DNA of 64,000 nucleotides, taken from assembly GCA_963640465.1 (NCBI GenBank), contig CAVHYP010000006.1, positions 1 through 64,000 on the forward strand, in the 5' to 3' direction. Both the position numbers and the translations under genes were made by a program. The notes below the pieces were generated by a model. It worked only from the letters and a program-made list of their open reading frames with translations, was not told the DNA's origin and made no database searches. Positions 54,101 through 60,546 of this stretch are shown one piece after another; the first letter of the stretch is position 1, and each line of letters starts with the position of its first letter. This DNA comes from Colivivens sp963640465. Its GTDB lineage: Bacteria; Bacteroidota; Bacteroidia; Bacteroidales; Bacteroidaceae.

Positions 54101-55757
54101 CTGTTCCGTTGAGGTTGTAGGGTCCGAATCCCACATGCTTTATCTCAATGGTTACATCCGAATGGGTGGCAGGTGAATCGAAGTCGAAGCCCTGGCCTCT
54201 TGCCACGACATGTCCGGTGGCAGAGCACGAGTCGGTCATCGGCACGAAGGCGTCTATCGCAAGGCGGTCAGCAACAAGGTCCACATCATATCGGTCGTTG
54301 TTCATGTTGTAGTCTGCCTTCAGCGCGGCCGATGATTTTCCGTAGGCAAGGTTCACGTCGGCAAGCAGACGGTTGTCGGTCATCGACACGTCGCCTTTCA
54401 CTCTCATCCCTGCAGGAATCCTGAACGAAGAAGCGATGTCAGCTGGCAGCAGTCCGTTGACGAACGCAAGGTTGTCTCCCCGTGCCTTCATGTGGGTCTG
54501 TATGCTGATATTTCCGCTGGGATCTGTGAGATTCTCGAGCACAAGGTCACCGATCATGCTGAATGCGCCGTCCATGTCTACCTGGAGATACGGCACGTAG
54601 AGTTGCTGCATGTTTCCATTGGCGGCGAGAGCCACCTTCATTGGTTTGGCTGGCCACGATTTGCCGAATGACTGCATCATATCGGCAGTGAACGGCAGTA
54701 TGTCGGCTTTGCCCACTATTCCGGCGACACTGACGGAGAGTTGTCCCGGGTCAACGTCGTTGAACGCAGTCAAGTCCATCTTCATGTCGAGACTGATGTC
54801 GGATTCCGCAGAGATCAGACTGAAATGTTCAAGGCTCAGACTCGTGCTGTCCATTCTGTAGACACCCGATGCCGACTGCAGCGCAAGTCCGCTGCGATCC
54901 GCCCCTGCAAGCGAGTTTATGCCGACGTAGAGGTTGCCCGATGCCAAGTACGACAGCGAGTCGATTGTTGCAGTCACATGACTGAGATTGATGTGGTTGG
55001 CATCGAAACCCTCAAGCGGAGCCGAATGTCCGATATTGTAGTTGATATCCGAGTCAGTGAATTTCAGAGGCTTGACATAGTAGTTTCCGGCTTCTATATT
55101 GAGCAGGCAGGCGAGGTCCGCCTTTGCGAAATGGGTGCTCACACTCATGCTGTCGGCACTGGGTGCAAGGTTGAGGTTGAGTGCCACATCGTCGAGCGTC
55201 AATTTTCTGAAATCCATTGTCCGGAGGAAAGAGGTTTCCTCGCTGGTGGTGTCCTCTGACACACTGTCAGCCAGCGTGATGGTAAGTTCCGAATTGGCGA
55301 GCGAAAGTGAGGGATATGTCATATTGCCTTCGTTCAGCAGGAAGGAGATGTCGTTCGCGCGGAGTTCCCCGATATGTCCTTTCATTGCAAGGGCTTCCAC
55401 CATATCCTTTGTGTCGACCGTGGCGTTGTTCAGTGTCACCTCATTCACCACCACCTCGCCATGCAGCAGTGGCATCATCTCGGCATCGACCACGAGTTCG
55501 TCTACGGCAAGCAGGATGTCACTGTCCTGCATAGCCTTCACTCCCCCCATCGACAGGTCGAGCGGAAACTTCAGCAACACGCGGCCCACGCTTATCTGCA
55601 TACCCGTGGATTGGCTCAAGTAGTCGGCTGTCAGATCAACTGCCCATTTCTGTATTGGCGGAATGTAGAGGGCAATGAACAACAAGACAACGAGGATGAA
55701 TGGTGAAGCAATCACCCATCCCGTAATCGTCAAAACCTTGCGAGAATTCTTGTCCAT
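51129..55757 (-). CDS. tamB: translocation and assembly module protein TamB (DUF490, AsmA-like)
   Basis: 1542 residues as written, 1536 if the ten-N run at 54077-54086 and the duplicated CGTCAGTG are merged, an in-frame change. One N-terminal membrane helix (VIASPFILVVLLFIALYI) anchors a long repetitive beta structure (many D/N-rich strands), and the C-terminal DUF490 domain holds LKTFTIEKGCYIEFTGKP and GRINADGNKNGN. TamB spans the periplasm as a hydrophobic groove carrying phospholipids, or assists autotransporters, together with TamA. The promoter is at 55797-55826. Confidence 0.92.
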   Translation of the reverse strand: MDKNSRKVLTITGWVIASPFILVVLLFIALYIPPIQKWAVDLTADYLSQSTGMQISVGRVLLKFPLDLSMGGVKAMQDSDILLAVDELVVDAEMMPLLHGEVVVNEVTLNNATVDTKDMVEALAMKGHIGELRANDISFLLNEGNMTYPSLSLANSELTITLADSVSEDTTSEETSFLRTMDFRKLTLDDVALNLNLAPSADSMSVSTHFAKADLACLLNIEAGNYYVKPLKFTDSDINYNIGHSAPLEGFDANHINLSHVTATIDSLSYLASGNLYVGINSLAGADRSGLALQSASGVYRMDSTSLSLEHFSLISAESDISLDMKMDLTAFNDVDPGQLSVSVAGIVGKADILPFTADMMQSFGKSWPAKPMKVALAANGNMQQLYVPYLQVDMDGAFSMIGDLVLENLTDPSGNISIQTHMKARGDNLAFVNGLLPADIASSFRIPAGMRVKGDVSMTDNRLLADVNLAYGKSSAALKADYNMNNDRYDVDLVADRLAIDAFVPMTDSCSATGHVVARGQGFDFDSPATHSDVTIEIKHVGFGPYNLNGTEGTLTXXXXLTLANQSVIAGLGFHDERIEGSFTVDGTINNKGIDGTMTIDLPFADIQALGLSDDPLTIHATHGDFKANSNFGNMFLLDAVVDGVEVAYKEDSLVTEKFNLYAQSTADTTNINLKTSDFDFDLHSPRNLFALIDDFTKIGETTVNQLQNHTLDLDHLRQMMPLTSLKANIGNKNPISKFLALQGIRFDKIDANLITSPDSGLLGNLYAYNFKKDSIRVDTFMFDINQDTSQITFNATVDCPDQDLCAAFTATLNGYISPRNADVRLTYMNDMKVKGIDLGLKAEVQSDSVFHVSLYPQQPIIAYTPFDLNENNYIDIHNGEKVFADVIMYSTKDSCSISFYANPVDSQLQNIEAVVKNVDVEGLLTVMPFIPRMTGLLEVDANYIQTAQGYTVNGLVAADNFTYEGTKMGNIMTVLNYQPTGDAGHDINAMLFKDEEHVATIKGDYNVKGTDYLNASAMLEHLPLSMANAFMDDPVFALSGYLGGMVTATGKIDSLLVNGFISTDNVHVASDIYSFDLAVEDDNLLFNNSCVNLDTIRIYGAGETPLTVNGSVDFKDFNEIKMNLSLYGQNFLVFDAERTSKTALFGKLYGDFLARVNGTTDDLKIRGLINVLKSTDITYVMTNTPLTIDYRLDDIVTFVDFSAPPSEGAVEPRTFMGIDMIVRLEIEDGAKMRCEFSADKQSYVNVQGGGTLTMTYTPEGVFNLLGRYTLNEGEMKYTLPVIPLKTFTIEKGCYIEFTGKPANPTMNITATEQTKASVSNADGSSRTVLFNVGLKITNTLENMGLEFTIDAPEDITVRNELAGMTSEEKNKLAVALLATGMYLSSTNQSGFSTSNALNNFLQTEINNIAGKAISTATKIDMSVGMEQTKRDDGTTRTDYSFKFTRRFFSDRLNVVVGGRINADGNKNGNESGAYIDDVSLEWRLNDGGTQYIRLFHDKNYDNLVEGELTENGAGIVLRKKLDSITDLFIWKKKKDGKDNK
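54077..54086. other. assembly gap of ten Ns inside tamB
   Basis: The 8-mer CGTCAGTG stands directly before (54069-54076) and directly after (54087-54094) the Ns. Removing one copy and the Ns deletes 18 bp and leaves GTLTLANQSVIAG in frame, so the two contigs probably overlap by 8 bp and nothing is missing. Confidence 0.9.
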
Positions 55758-55796
55758 GCCTTGTCTGCCCTTGTCCTACCTTCATTTAATAGGATA

Positions 55797-55826
55797 CAAA
55801 AATAAATCGTTTTCTCCACTCCACAA
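55797..55826 (-). promoter_or_regulatory. promoter of the tamB-tamA operon
   Basis: Minus strand TTG (55826-55824), 19-bp spacer, TATTTTTG (55804-55797), about 40 bp before the tamB start codon. Confidence 0.6.
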
Positions 55827-55999
55827 AATAAATCGGTCATTTTCAGTCGAAAGATGGCATGAAACACTGCCAACGTAGGATTTTTGCCTTTTGGCAGGGC
55901 AAATTCGGCATCATCAACAAATGGAAGGACAAAGCAAGACGAATGATAAGACTATACTTCATGAATGATGGCAAAAGCCTTTATGAACAATGGGACGAC

Positions 56000-56109
56000 C
56001 AAAACAAGCGGACGCATCGCTCAAGACAAGCGGACGTATCATCCAAGACAACCAGACGTATCACCCAAGACAAGCGGACGTATCATTCGATACGAACGGT
56101 CGCATAAGA
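56000..56109. repeat. tandem array, five 22-bp units
   Basis: CAAGACAAGCGGACGTATCA-type units begin at 56000, 56022, 56044, 56066 and 56088. The array lies between the divergent-facing ends of NUDIX (stop 56152) and the tamB promoter; the remaining gap sequence has no recognisable gene. Confidence 0.9.
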
Positions 56110-56151
56110 CGACTTGAAATGATGTTCTTGCCTTTAGGCTGTAACAATCTG

Positions 56152-56661
56152 CTATCCAAACAATTTCTTGTATTCCCACTCAAAGTTTGGAGTGAACACA
56201 CCCTTGCCAAGGTTGTCGAGTATTTCCTGTCGTGTCCAGAACCTACCGCCCGAGAGTTCACTCTCATTCGGATGTATCTCACCATCGTACACCATCCGAT
56301 GCGGATAAACCAGTTCCTTCTCCCTCTCGCTCTCGAAGACATAAGGCTCCAGCTGCTCGGGATTTTCCACCTCGATTCCCAGCTCTTCCCTCACCTCACG
56401 CTCAAGCGCCATGCCAACGTTTTCGCCCAGATCCACATGACCTCCACACGCCGTATCCCATTTGCCAGGCTGTATGTCCTTCCATTCCGGTCGTCGCTGC
56501 AGATAGAGTTCGCCCTTGCTGTTGAACACATGGAGATGAACCACCGGATGCAGAACCTTGCTTCCGCTGTGCGCCTCTCCCCTACTTACCGCTCCCAGGA
56601 TTGACCCATCCTCGTCTACCACCGGGAACATCTCCTCATTGTTGTCTCTCATCTCTTTCAT
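56152..56661 (-). CDS. NUDIX hydrolase
   Basis: 169 residues. GGHVDLGENVGMALEREVREELGI is close to the Nudix box (in parts: GGHVDLGE, REVREELG). The N-terminal EEMFPVVDEDGSILGAVSRGEAH and HPVVHLHVFNSKGELYLQRR resemble the isopentenyl-diphosphate-isomerase-like subgroup (YfcD), but the Cys of true isomerases is absent. It hydrolyses a nucleoside diphosphate linked to an unknown group. A 22-bp repeat array begins directly upstream of the start codon, with no promoter seen. Confidence 0.88.
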   Translation of the reverse strand: MKEMRDNNEEMFPVVDEDGSILGAVSRGEAHSGSKVLHPVVHLHVFNSKGELYLQRRPEWKDIQPGKWDTACGGHVDLGENVGMALEREVREELGIEVENPEQLEPYVFESEREKELVYPHRMVYDGEIHPNESELSGGRFWTRQEILDNLGKGVFTPNFEWEYKKLFG

Positions 56662-56663
56662 CT

Positions 56664-56773
56664 GTCTTGCTGTTGAAAATAGCTTGCCCTATCGCTGGAA
56701 ACAAGCTGTCTTGTCATTGAAAACAGCTTGCCTTGCCATTAGAAACAAGCCGTCTTGCCATTAGCAAATAAAA
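56664..56773. repeat. tandem array, five 22-bp units
   Basis: GTCTTGTCATTGAAAACAGC-type units begin at 56664, 56686, 56708, 56730 and 56752. The units alternate between two variants, so the true period may be 44 bp. It fills the space between the NUDIX start and the tRNA terminator. Confidence 0.85.
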
Positions 56774-56810
56774 AAGGACACTGAACAGTCCGAAAACCAT
56801 AACAGTGTCC
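56769..56810 (-). terminator. terminator behind the initiator tRNA
   Basis: Stem GGACACTG (56776-56783) with CAGTGTCC (56803-56810); on the minus strand it is followed by TTTTTTA. Confidence 0.75.
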
Positions 56811-56820
56811 AAAGGGTTGG

Positions 56821-56897
56821 TGGTTGCGGAGATCGGACTCGAACCAATGACCTCCAGGTTATGAGCCTGGCGAGCTACCAACTGCTACCACTCCGCG
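56821..56897 (-). tRNA. initiator tRNA-fMet (CAT), CCA encoded
   Basis: 77 nt. The acceptor strands CGCGGAG and CTCCGCA leave the C1:A72 mismatch that marks initiators. The anticodon arm is CCAGG-CTCATAA-CCTGG with anticodon CAT at 34-36. The T arm has GGTTCGAGTCC. Two points are odd: the anticodon stem has A29:U41 where most initiators have a third G:C pair, and the D arm carries one extra U (TGGTAGCA where TGGAGCA would be expected). It has its own promoter and terminator. Confidence 0.93.
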
Positions 56898-56929
56898 ATA
56901 TAAATCAAGTCATTTCTGATTTGCGACTG

Positions 56930-56960
56930 CAAAGTTATAACAAACTTTTCATTCCACCAA
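56930..56960 (-). promoter_or_regulatory. promoter of the initiator tRNA
   Basis: Minus strand TTG (56960-56958), 20-bp spacer, TAACTTTG (56937-56930), 33 bp before the mature 5' end. Confidence 0.7.
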
Positions 56961-57085
56961 ACATTTTCCCGAAAAATATGCATAATTAGTCGAAGAACGT
57001 TCCGTGAACGCAGATTTCAGACACGATTGAGGGCAACTGCAGCACCCGAACACCATAATCCGCCCTATTTGTCATGCCTGGCATT

Positions 57086-57100
57086 TGGCACAAAATTTGC
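57086..57100 (+). promoter_or_regulatory. sigma-54 -24/-12 promoter of the DnaJ-family gene
   Basis: TTTGGCACAAAATTTGCAG: TGGCAC at 57086-57091 and TTGC at 57097-57100 with the GG and GC exactly 10 bp apart, an almost perfect RpoN promoter. The predicted start of transcription near 57112 leaves a 25-nt leader with AAGGAG before the ATG at 57137. No TAnnTTTG box occurs in this gap on the plus strand. Confidence 0.7.
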
Positions 57101-57136
57101 AGTCACACAGTTGAAACATAAAAAAAGGAGACTAAG

Positions 57137-57838
57137 ATGGCAAAGTTCATAGATTACTATAAAATAATGGGTGTTCCCAAAGACATCCCACAGTTAGAGA
57201 TAAAGGCTGCCTACAGAAAACGCAGCAAGCAGTTTCATCCCGACCTGCACCCCGACGACCCGAAGGCAAAGGCAAAGTTCCAGTTGCTGAACGAAGCCTA
57301 CGAAGTACTGAACGACCCCGACAAGCGTGCACGCTACGACCAATATGGCGAGAACTGGGACAAGATCAACAACCAGGGATTCGGAGGTCAGACAGGCGGC
57401 GACCCGTTCGGTGGCGGATTCAATCCGTTCGGTGGCGGCAGCGGCAATCCGTTTGGCGCAGGAGCGAACGGCAGCAACTGCGAGTTCCATTTCCAGGGAG
57501 GCGAAGGATTCTCCGACTTCTTCTCACAGATGTTCGGTAGAGGATTCAACAGAGGACGGGGCACACGCAGCAGGACCGCTGAAGCACCGGCAACGGAGAG
57601 CCAATCCAGCATCGATGTCGACATGTACACAGCCATCCTCGGAGGCGAAGTATACATCCAGTCCGACACCGAGAAACTCAAACTGAAACTGAAGCCCGGC
57701 ACCCAACCCGGACAGAAGATGCGGCTGAAAGGCAAAGGCACGAACGGAAGCGACCTTATCCTGACCATCAACGTAAAACTGCCGACCAACCTTTCTGACC
57801 GTCAGCGCCAACTCCTCATGGAAATGAGAAACGCATGA
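57137..57838 (+). CDS. DnaJ-domain co-chaperone (CbpA-like, short form)
   Basis: 233 residues. The J domain (1-70) has the HPD tripeptide at ~35 (KQFHPDLHPDDPKAKA) and YEVLNDPDKRARYD. A Gly/Phe-rich region (~86-140, GGDPFGGGFNPFGGG) follows. Only one C-terminal substrate-binding domain remains (IDVDMYTAILGGEVYI, MRLKGKGTNGSDLILTI), whereas CbpA and DnaJ have two; the zinc domain is absent. It should stimulate DnaK. A strong RBS and a sigma-54-type promoter precede it, and the separate dnaK gene has a similar promoter. Confidence 0.9.
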   Translation: MAKFIDYYKIMGVPKDIPQLEIKAAYRKRSKQFHPDLHPDDPKAKAKFQLLNEAYEVLNDPDKRARYDQYGENWDKINNQGFGGQTGGDPFGGGFNPFGGGSGNPFGAGANGSNCEFHFQGGEGFSDFFSQMFGRGFNRGRGTRSRTAEAPATESQSSIDVDMYTAILGGEVYIQSDTEKLKLKLKPGTQPGQKMRLKGKGTNGSDLILTINVKLPTNLSDRQRQLLMEMRNA

Positions 57839-57919
57839 GCACAGGAATAAGAGACAACCATTTTAGGAGAGGCTCCCCCTTGTTATGTTTGTTCGTTCGA
57901 ACGTAAATTCGCTTTAGGA

Positions 57920-58050
57920 TAGGAGTCAGCTCTCTCCGAGAGCGTAGACGGTGACGCTCGAGCGCAGCTCGCAATGTTTGCAATGCACTTGCTTTACAGC
58001 CCACCAATTCCAACGCTTGCTTTAACGCTCTCGGAGAGAGCTAGCTCCTA
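57920..58050. repeat. TAGGAG/CTCCTA dispersed element, copy F
   Basis: 131 bp, the best-preserved copy. Left end TAGGAGTCAGCTCTCTCCG then AGAGCGTAGACGG; right end ACGCTCTCGGAGAGAGC then TAGCTCCTA. The terminal inverted repeats match over ~26 bp with few mismatches. The outer flank AGCGCTTGTCGAGCGC matches copies A and C. It starts 81 bp after the stop of the DnaJ-family gene. Confidence 0.85.
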
Positions 58051-58137
58051 GCGCTTGTCGAGCGCTTGTGCTTCTATCTGTCATTCACCCACCCCATATG
58101 GATGGATTCTAGCATTCTCGCCCTACATTACATCGAG

Positions 58138-58167
58138 TAGGAGGAAAACGAAGTAGTTTTCTTCCTA
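58138..58167. terminator. hairpin at the intron-relic boundary
   Basis: TAGGAGGAAAAC (58138-58149) pairs with GTTTTCTTCCTA (58156-58167), 11 of 12 positions, loop GAAGTA. It coincides with the point where the intron-encoded protein breaks off. It could be a transcription terminator for the DnaJ-family gene, though no long T-run follows. Confidence 0.55.
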
Positions 58168-58329
58168 CATTACTTCCAACAGGTGTTCCTTGTCGAATGG
58201 AACTTCTACGATGTTGTCTTCGCTCATCCACATGAAAGTCTGCACTCCCTCATACCATTCGGTTTCCGACCTATCTCTTTGAGGGCAGTCATTAGCATAA
58301 GCTGATGTTTTCTGCATTCGTTCTTTCAT
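58165..58329 (-). pseudogene. N-terminal remnant of a group II intron reverse transcriptase/maturase
   Basis: The minus-strand frame from the ATG at 58329 gives 54 residues: MKERMQKTSAYANDCPQRD, SETEWYEGVQTFMWMSEDN and VEVPFDKEHLLEVM, then TAG. This resembles the leader of intron-encoded proteins of Bacteroidota group II introns, which continue after the LLE helix into the reverse-transcriptase domain. Here the frame ends exactly at the hairpin 58138-58167, so all catalytic domains are lost. Confidence 0.55.
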
Positions 58330-58752
58330 ACGGTAAGGCTCAATTACTATCGTTTAATTGTTAGGTTCGGTCCTTCGTGTGGCGTTACCGACCACCGCAC
58401 TACTATGACCTCGGCAGACTTCTCACGGCAAGCTTTACTCCATGATTTTCGTAAAGGCAACTATTCATCATGTCCGTGAGACCTCCTCGGATAAGCGCAT
58501 TGTCTTTCCATCTTATGCCTATTTCATTCACACCGACCATTCCGAATAGCTATAGGACTTTGATTTGTTGTACAATCTCATCCATGATCATATGCCTTGT
58601 ATGAAGTTTCTGTTCGTTAAACCAGATGTTTGCCGCCAGCTTCTTTCAGATTCCACCTCGCGATAGACACCCTTGCTCTTGGCTATGTAATTCCCGCTAT
58701 TAGGGCTTGTTCGGGACTTTCACCCGTTAGACAATGCTCATGCCGAGCATAC
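58168..58752 (-). mobile_element. 5' relic of a group II intron (domain I plus start of the maturase gene)
   Basis: On the minus strand it starts GTATGCTCGGCATGAGC, then ACGGGTGAAAGTCCCG, and contains GAGGTGGAATCTGAAAG and ACGAACAGAAACTTCATA, as in the copy at 1-154. Its first bases touch the base of the ilvC terminator hairpin (58751-58801), the target preferred by class C introns. The 3' two thirds, including domains V and VI, are missing. Confidence 0.65.
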
Positions 58753-58801
58753 AACAAAAAAAAGGTGTATCTAACTATGCAGATACACCTTTTTTTGTTG
58801 T
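58751..58801 (-). terminator. terminator of the ilv operon
   Basis: A stem of about 20 bp: ACAACAAAAAAAAGGTGTATC (key part AAGGTGTATC, to 58771) pairs with GATACACCTT plus T-run and GTTGT (58782-58801). The A/T runs make it active in both directions in principle. Confidence 0.85.
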
Positions 58802-58812
58802 CAACCTTTAGA

Positions 58813-59856
58813 TTAATTGTTTTCCGGACGGAGCTGACGTACAACGACTGCTGTGCGCCACATCTCTGAATCGCGCATTGCTGCAAGTTCTTTCTCAAGA
58901 CCAACACGATAGTCGGGCTTTGAGTTGGAGTCGATTGAGATCTGTGCTTCGTTGCCACACTTTACAGAATCATAGAGTTTCTGCATGACTGGCTTGATGG
59001 CATCGTGGAAACGTGGAGCCCAATCCAATGCACCACGCTGTGCTGTTGTTGAACAGTTGGCATACATCCAATCCATTCCCTTTGCTGCGAACAATGGCAT
59101 GAGTGACTGTGTGAGTTCCTCAACTGTCTCGTTGAATGCCTCTGATGGTGTGTGACCATTTTCGCGGAGTGTCTCGTACTGCGCTGAGAGCAAGCCCTGA
59201 ATAGCACCCATGAGTGAACCGCGCTCACCTGTGAGGTCGGATGTTGCCTCGCGCTGGAATGTAGTCTCGAACAAGTAACCTGAACCGATACCGATGCCGA
59301 GTGCAAGTGTGCGGTCTATTGCATGACCTGTTGCATCCTGGTAGACTGCGTATGATGAGTTCAGACCTCTGCCCTCGAGGAACATTGTACGGAGAGAAGT
59401 ACCAGAACCCTTTGGTGCAACCATGATTACATCGATGTCCTTTGGAGGAACCACGCCTGTGCGGTCATTCCAAGTGATGGCGAATCCATGAGAGAAGTAG
59501 AGTGCCTTGCCTGCTGTCAAGTATGGCTTGATGGTTGGCCATACTGACATTACTGCTGCATCAGAGAGGAGACACATGATGATTGTACCTTTTTCTGCTG
59601 CCTCTTCAATTGAGAACAGTGTCTCGCCTGGAACCCATCCGTCTGCTTTAGCTTTCTCGAATGTCTTGCCCTGACGCTGGCCTACAATAACATTGAATCC
59701 ATTATCACGAAGGTTGCACGACTGACCAGGACCCTGTACGCCGTAGCCAAGTACTGCAATGGTTTCATTCTTCAAAATCTCACGAGCTTTCTCAAGAGGA
59801 AACTCTTCACGGGTCATCACTTCTTCGATGACACCGCCAAAATTCATTTTTGCCAT
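58813..59856 (-). CDS. ilvC: ketol-acid reductoisomerase
   Basis: 347 residues, class I length. IAVLGYGVQGPGQSCNLRDNG is the Rossmann loop; GQRQGKTFEKA is the cofactor specificity region; VIMVAPKGSGTSLRTMFLEG and SDLTGERGSLMGAIQG contain the magnesium ligands. It converts 2-acetolactate and 2-aceto-2-hydroxybutyrate to dihydroxy acids using NAD(P)H. It is the last gene of the ilvD-B-N-C operon, 43 bp after ilvN, and has a strong terminator. No acyl-ACP thioesterase gene is present between ilvN and ilvC. Confidence 0.97.
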   Translation of the reverse strand: MAKMNFGGVIEEVMTREEFPLEKAREILKNETIAVLGYGVQGPGQSCNLRDNGFNVIVGQRQGKTFEKAKADGWVPGETLFSIEEAAEKGTIIMCLLSDAAVMSVWPTIKPYLTAGKALYFSHGFAITWNDRTGVVPPKDIDVIMVAPKGSGTSLRTMFLEGRGLNSSYAVYQDATGHAIDRTLALGIGIGSGYLFETTFQREATSDLTGERGSLMGAIQGLLSAQYETLRENGHTPSEAFNETVEELTQSLMPLFAAKGMDWMYANCSTTAQRGALDWAPRFHDAIKPVMQKLYDSVKCGNEAQISIDSNSKPDYRVGLEKELAAMRDSEMWRTAVVVRQLRPENN

Positions 59857-59899
59857 AATTAAATCCTTTCTTTTTTGTATTTAATTGAATATCTGTTTT

Positions 59900-60505
59900 C
59901 TATTTGTTTCTCATTGCCTCACGCATTGCAAGATAGGCATCGAGGCGTTCTTCGGTACTCTTTGTGATGCATATTCTTCCCGAACGCACGAACTGCAGAA
60001 CTGCTCCCTGTTCGTTCAGTGCATTGTAGAGCGAGAGGATTTCTTTTGTCACTCCGGTTTTTTCTGCTGTTGCATAGACGGGATTGACTTCGACGATATG
60101 AGCATTGTGCTGGCGTATCATCTTCGATACGTTATCGTTGCTCAACATCACCGGGGTTGATATCTTCAGGAGTGATGTCTCTATGATGAATATCTCATCG
60201 TCGGTGTAGTAGTTTGCTTGCAACACATCGATGCGCTTCTCCATCTGCTTTGTGAGCTGGCGAGCCATGCGTTCTGTGCAATAGCAGGTGGCAGTGAACT
60301 TGTGCACTCCTTTTGTACTTGATGCACAGACATTGATGGTCTCGATGTTGATTTGGCGACGGGTGAAAATGGCTGATATCTGTGACAGCAATCCGGGGGT
60401 ATTCTCTGAGTATATCAAGATTGTGTAAAGTCGTTCACACTGCTCTAAATCTTTCTCTTCCAAATTATTGCATTTACCGCAAACATTACAATCATTACTA
60501 TTCAT
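59900..60505 (-). CDS. ilvN: acetolactate synthase small (regulatory) subunit
   Basis: 201 residues. The ACT domain starts RLYTILIYSENTPGLLSQISAIFTRRQINIETINV (key parts YSENTPGLL, FTRRQINIE). The C-terminal domain runs through VRSGRICITKSTEERLDAYL. It binds valine and activates IlvB. About 24 residues precede the ACT domain and include CNVCGKC, a Cys pattern not expected in this subunit. It lies between ilvB and ilvC. Confidence 0.94.
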   Translation of the reverse strand: MNSNDCNVCGKCNNLEEKDLEQCERLYTILIYSENTPGLLSQISAIFTRRQINIETINVCASSTKGVHKFTATCYCTERMARQLTKQMEKRIDVLQANYYTDDEIFIIETSLLKISTPVMLSNDNVSKMIRQHNAHIVEVNPVYATAEKTGVTKEILSLYNALNEQGAVLQFVRSGRICITKSTEERLDAYLAMREAMRNK

Positions 60506-60546
60506 GATAACTGACTAATTGTATAGATTTTATTGAGGGGTTTAAC

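Noticed and set aside
58630..58869. 79-residue plus-strand ORF across the ilvC terminator
   Set aside because: It crosses a terminator hairpin and an intron relic and has no supporting features.
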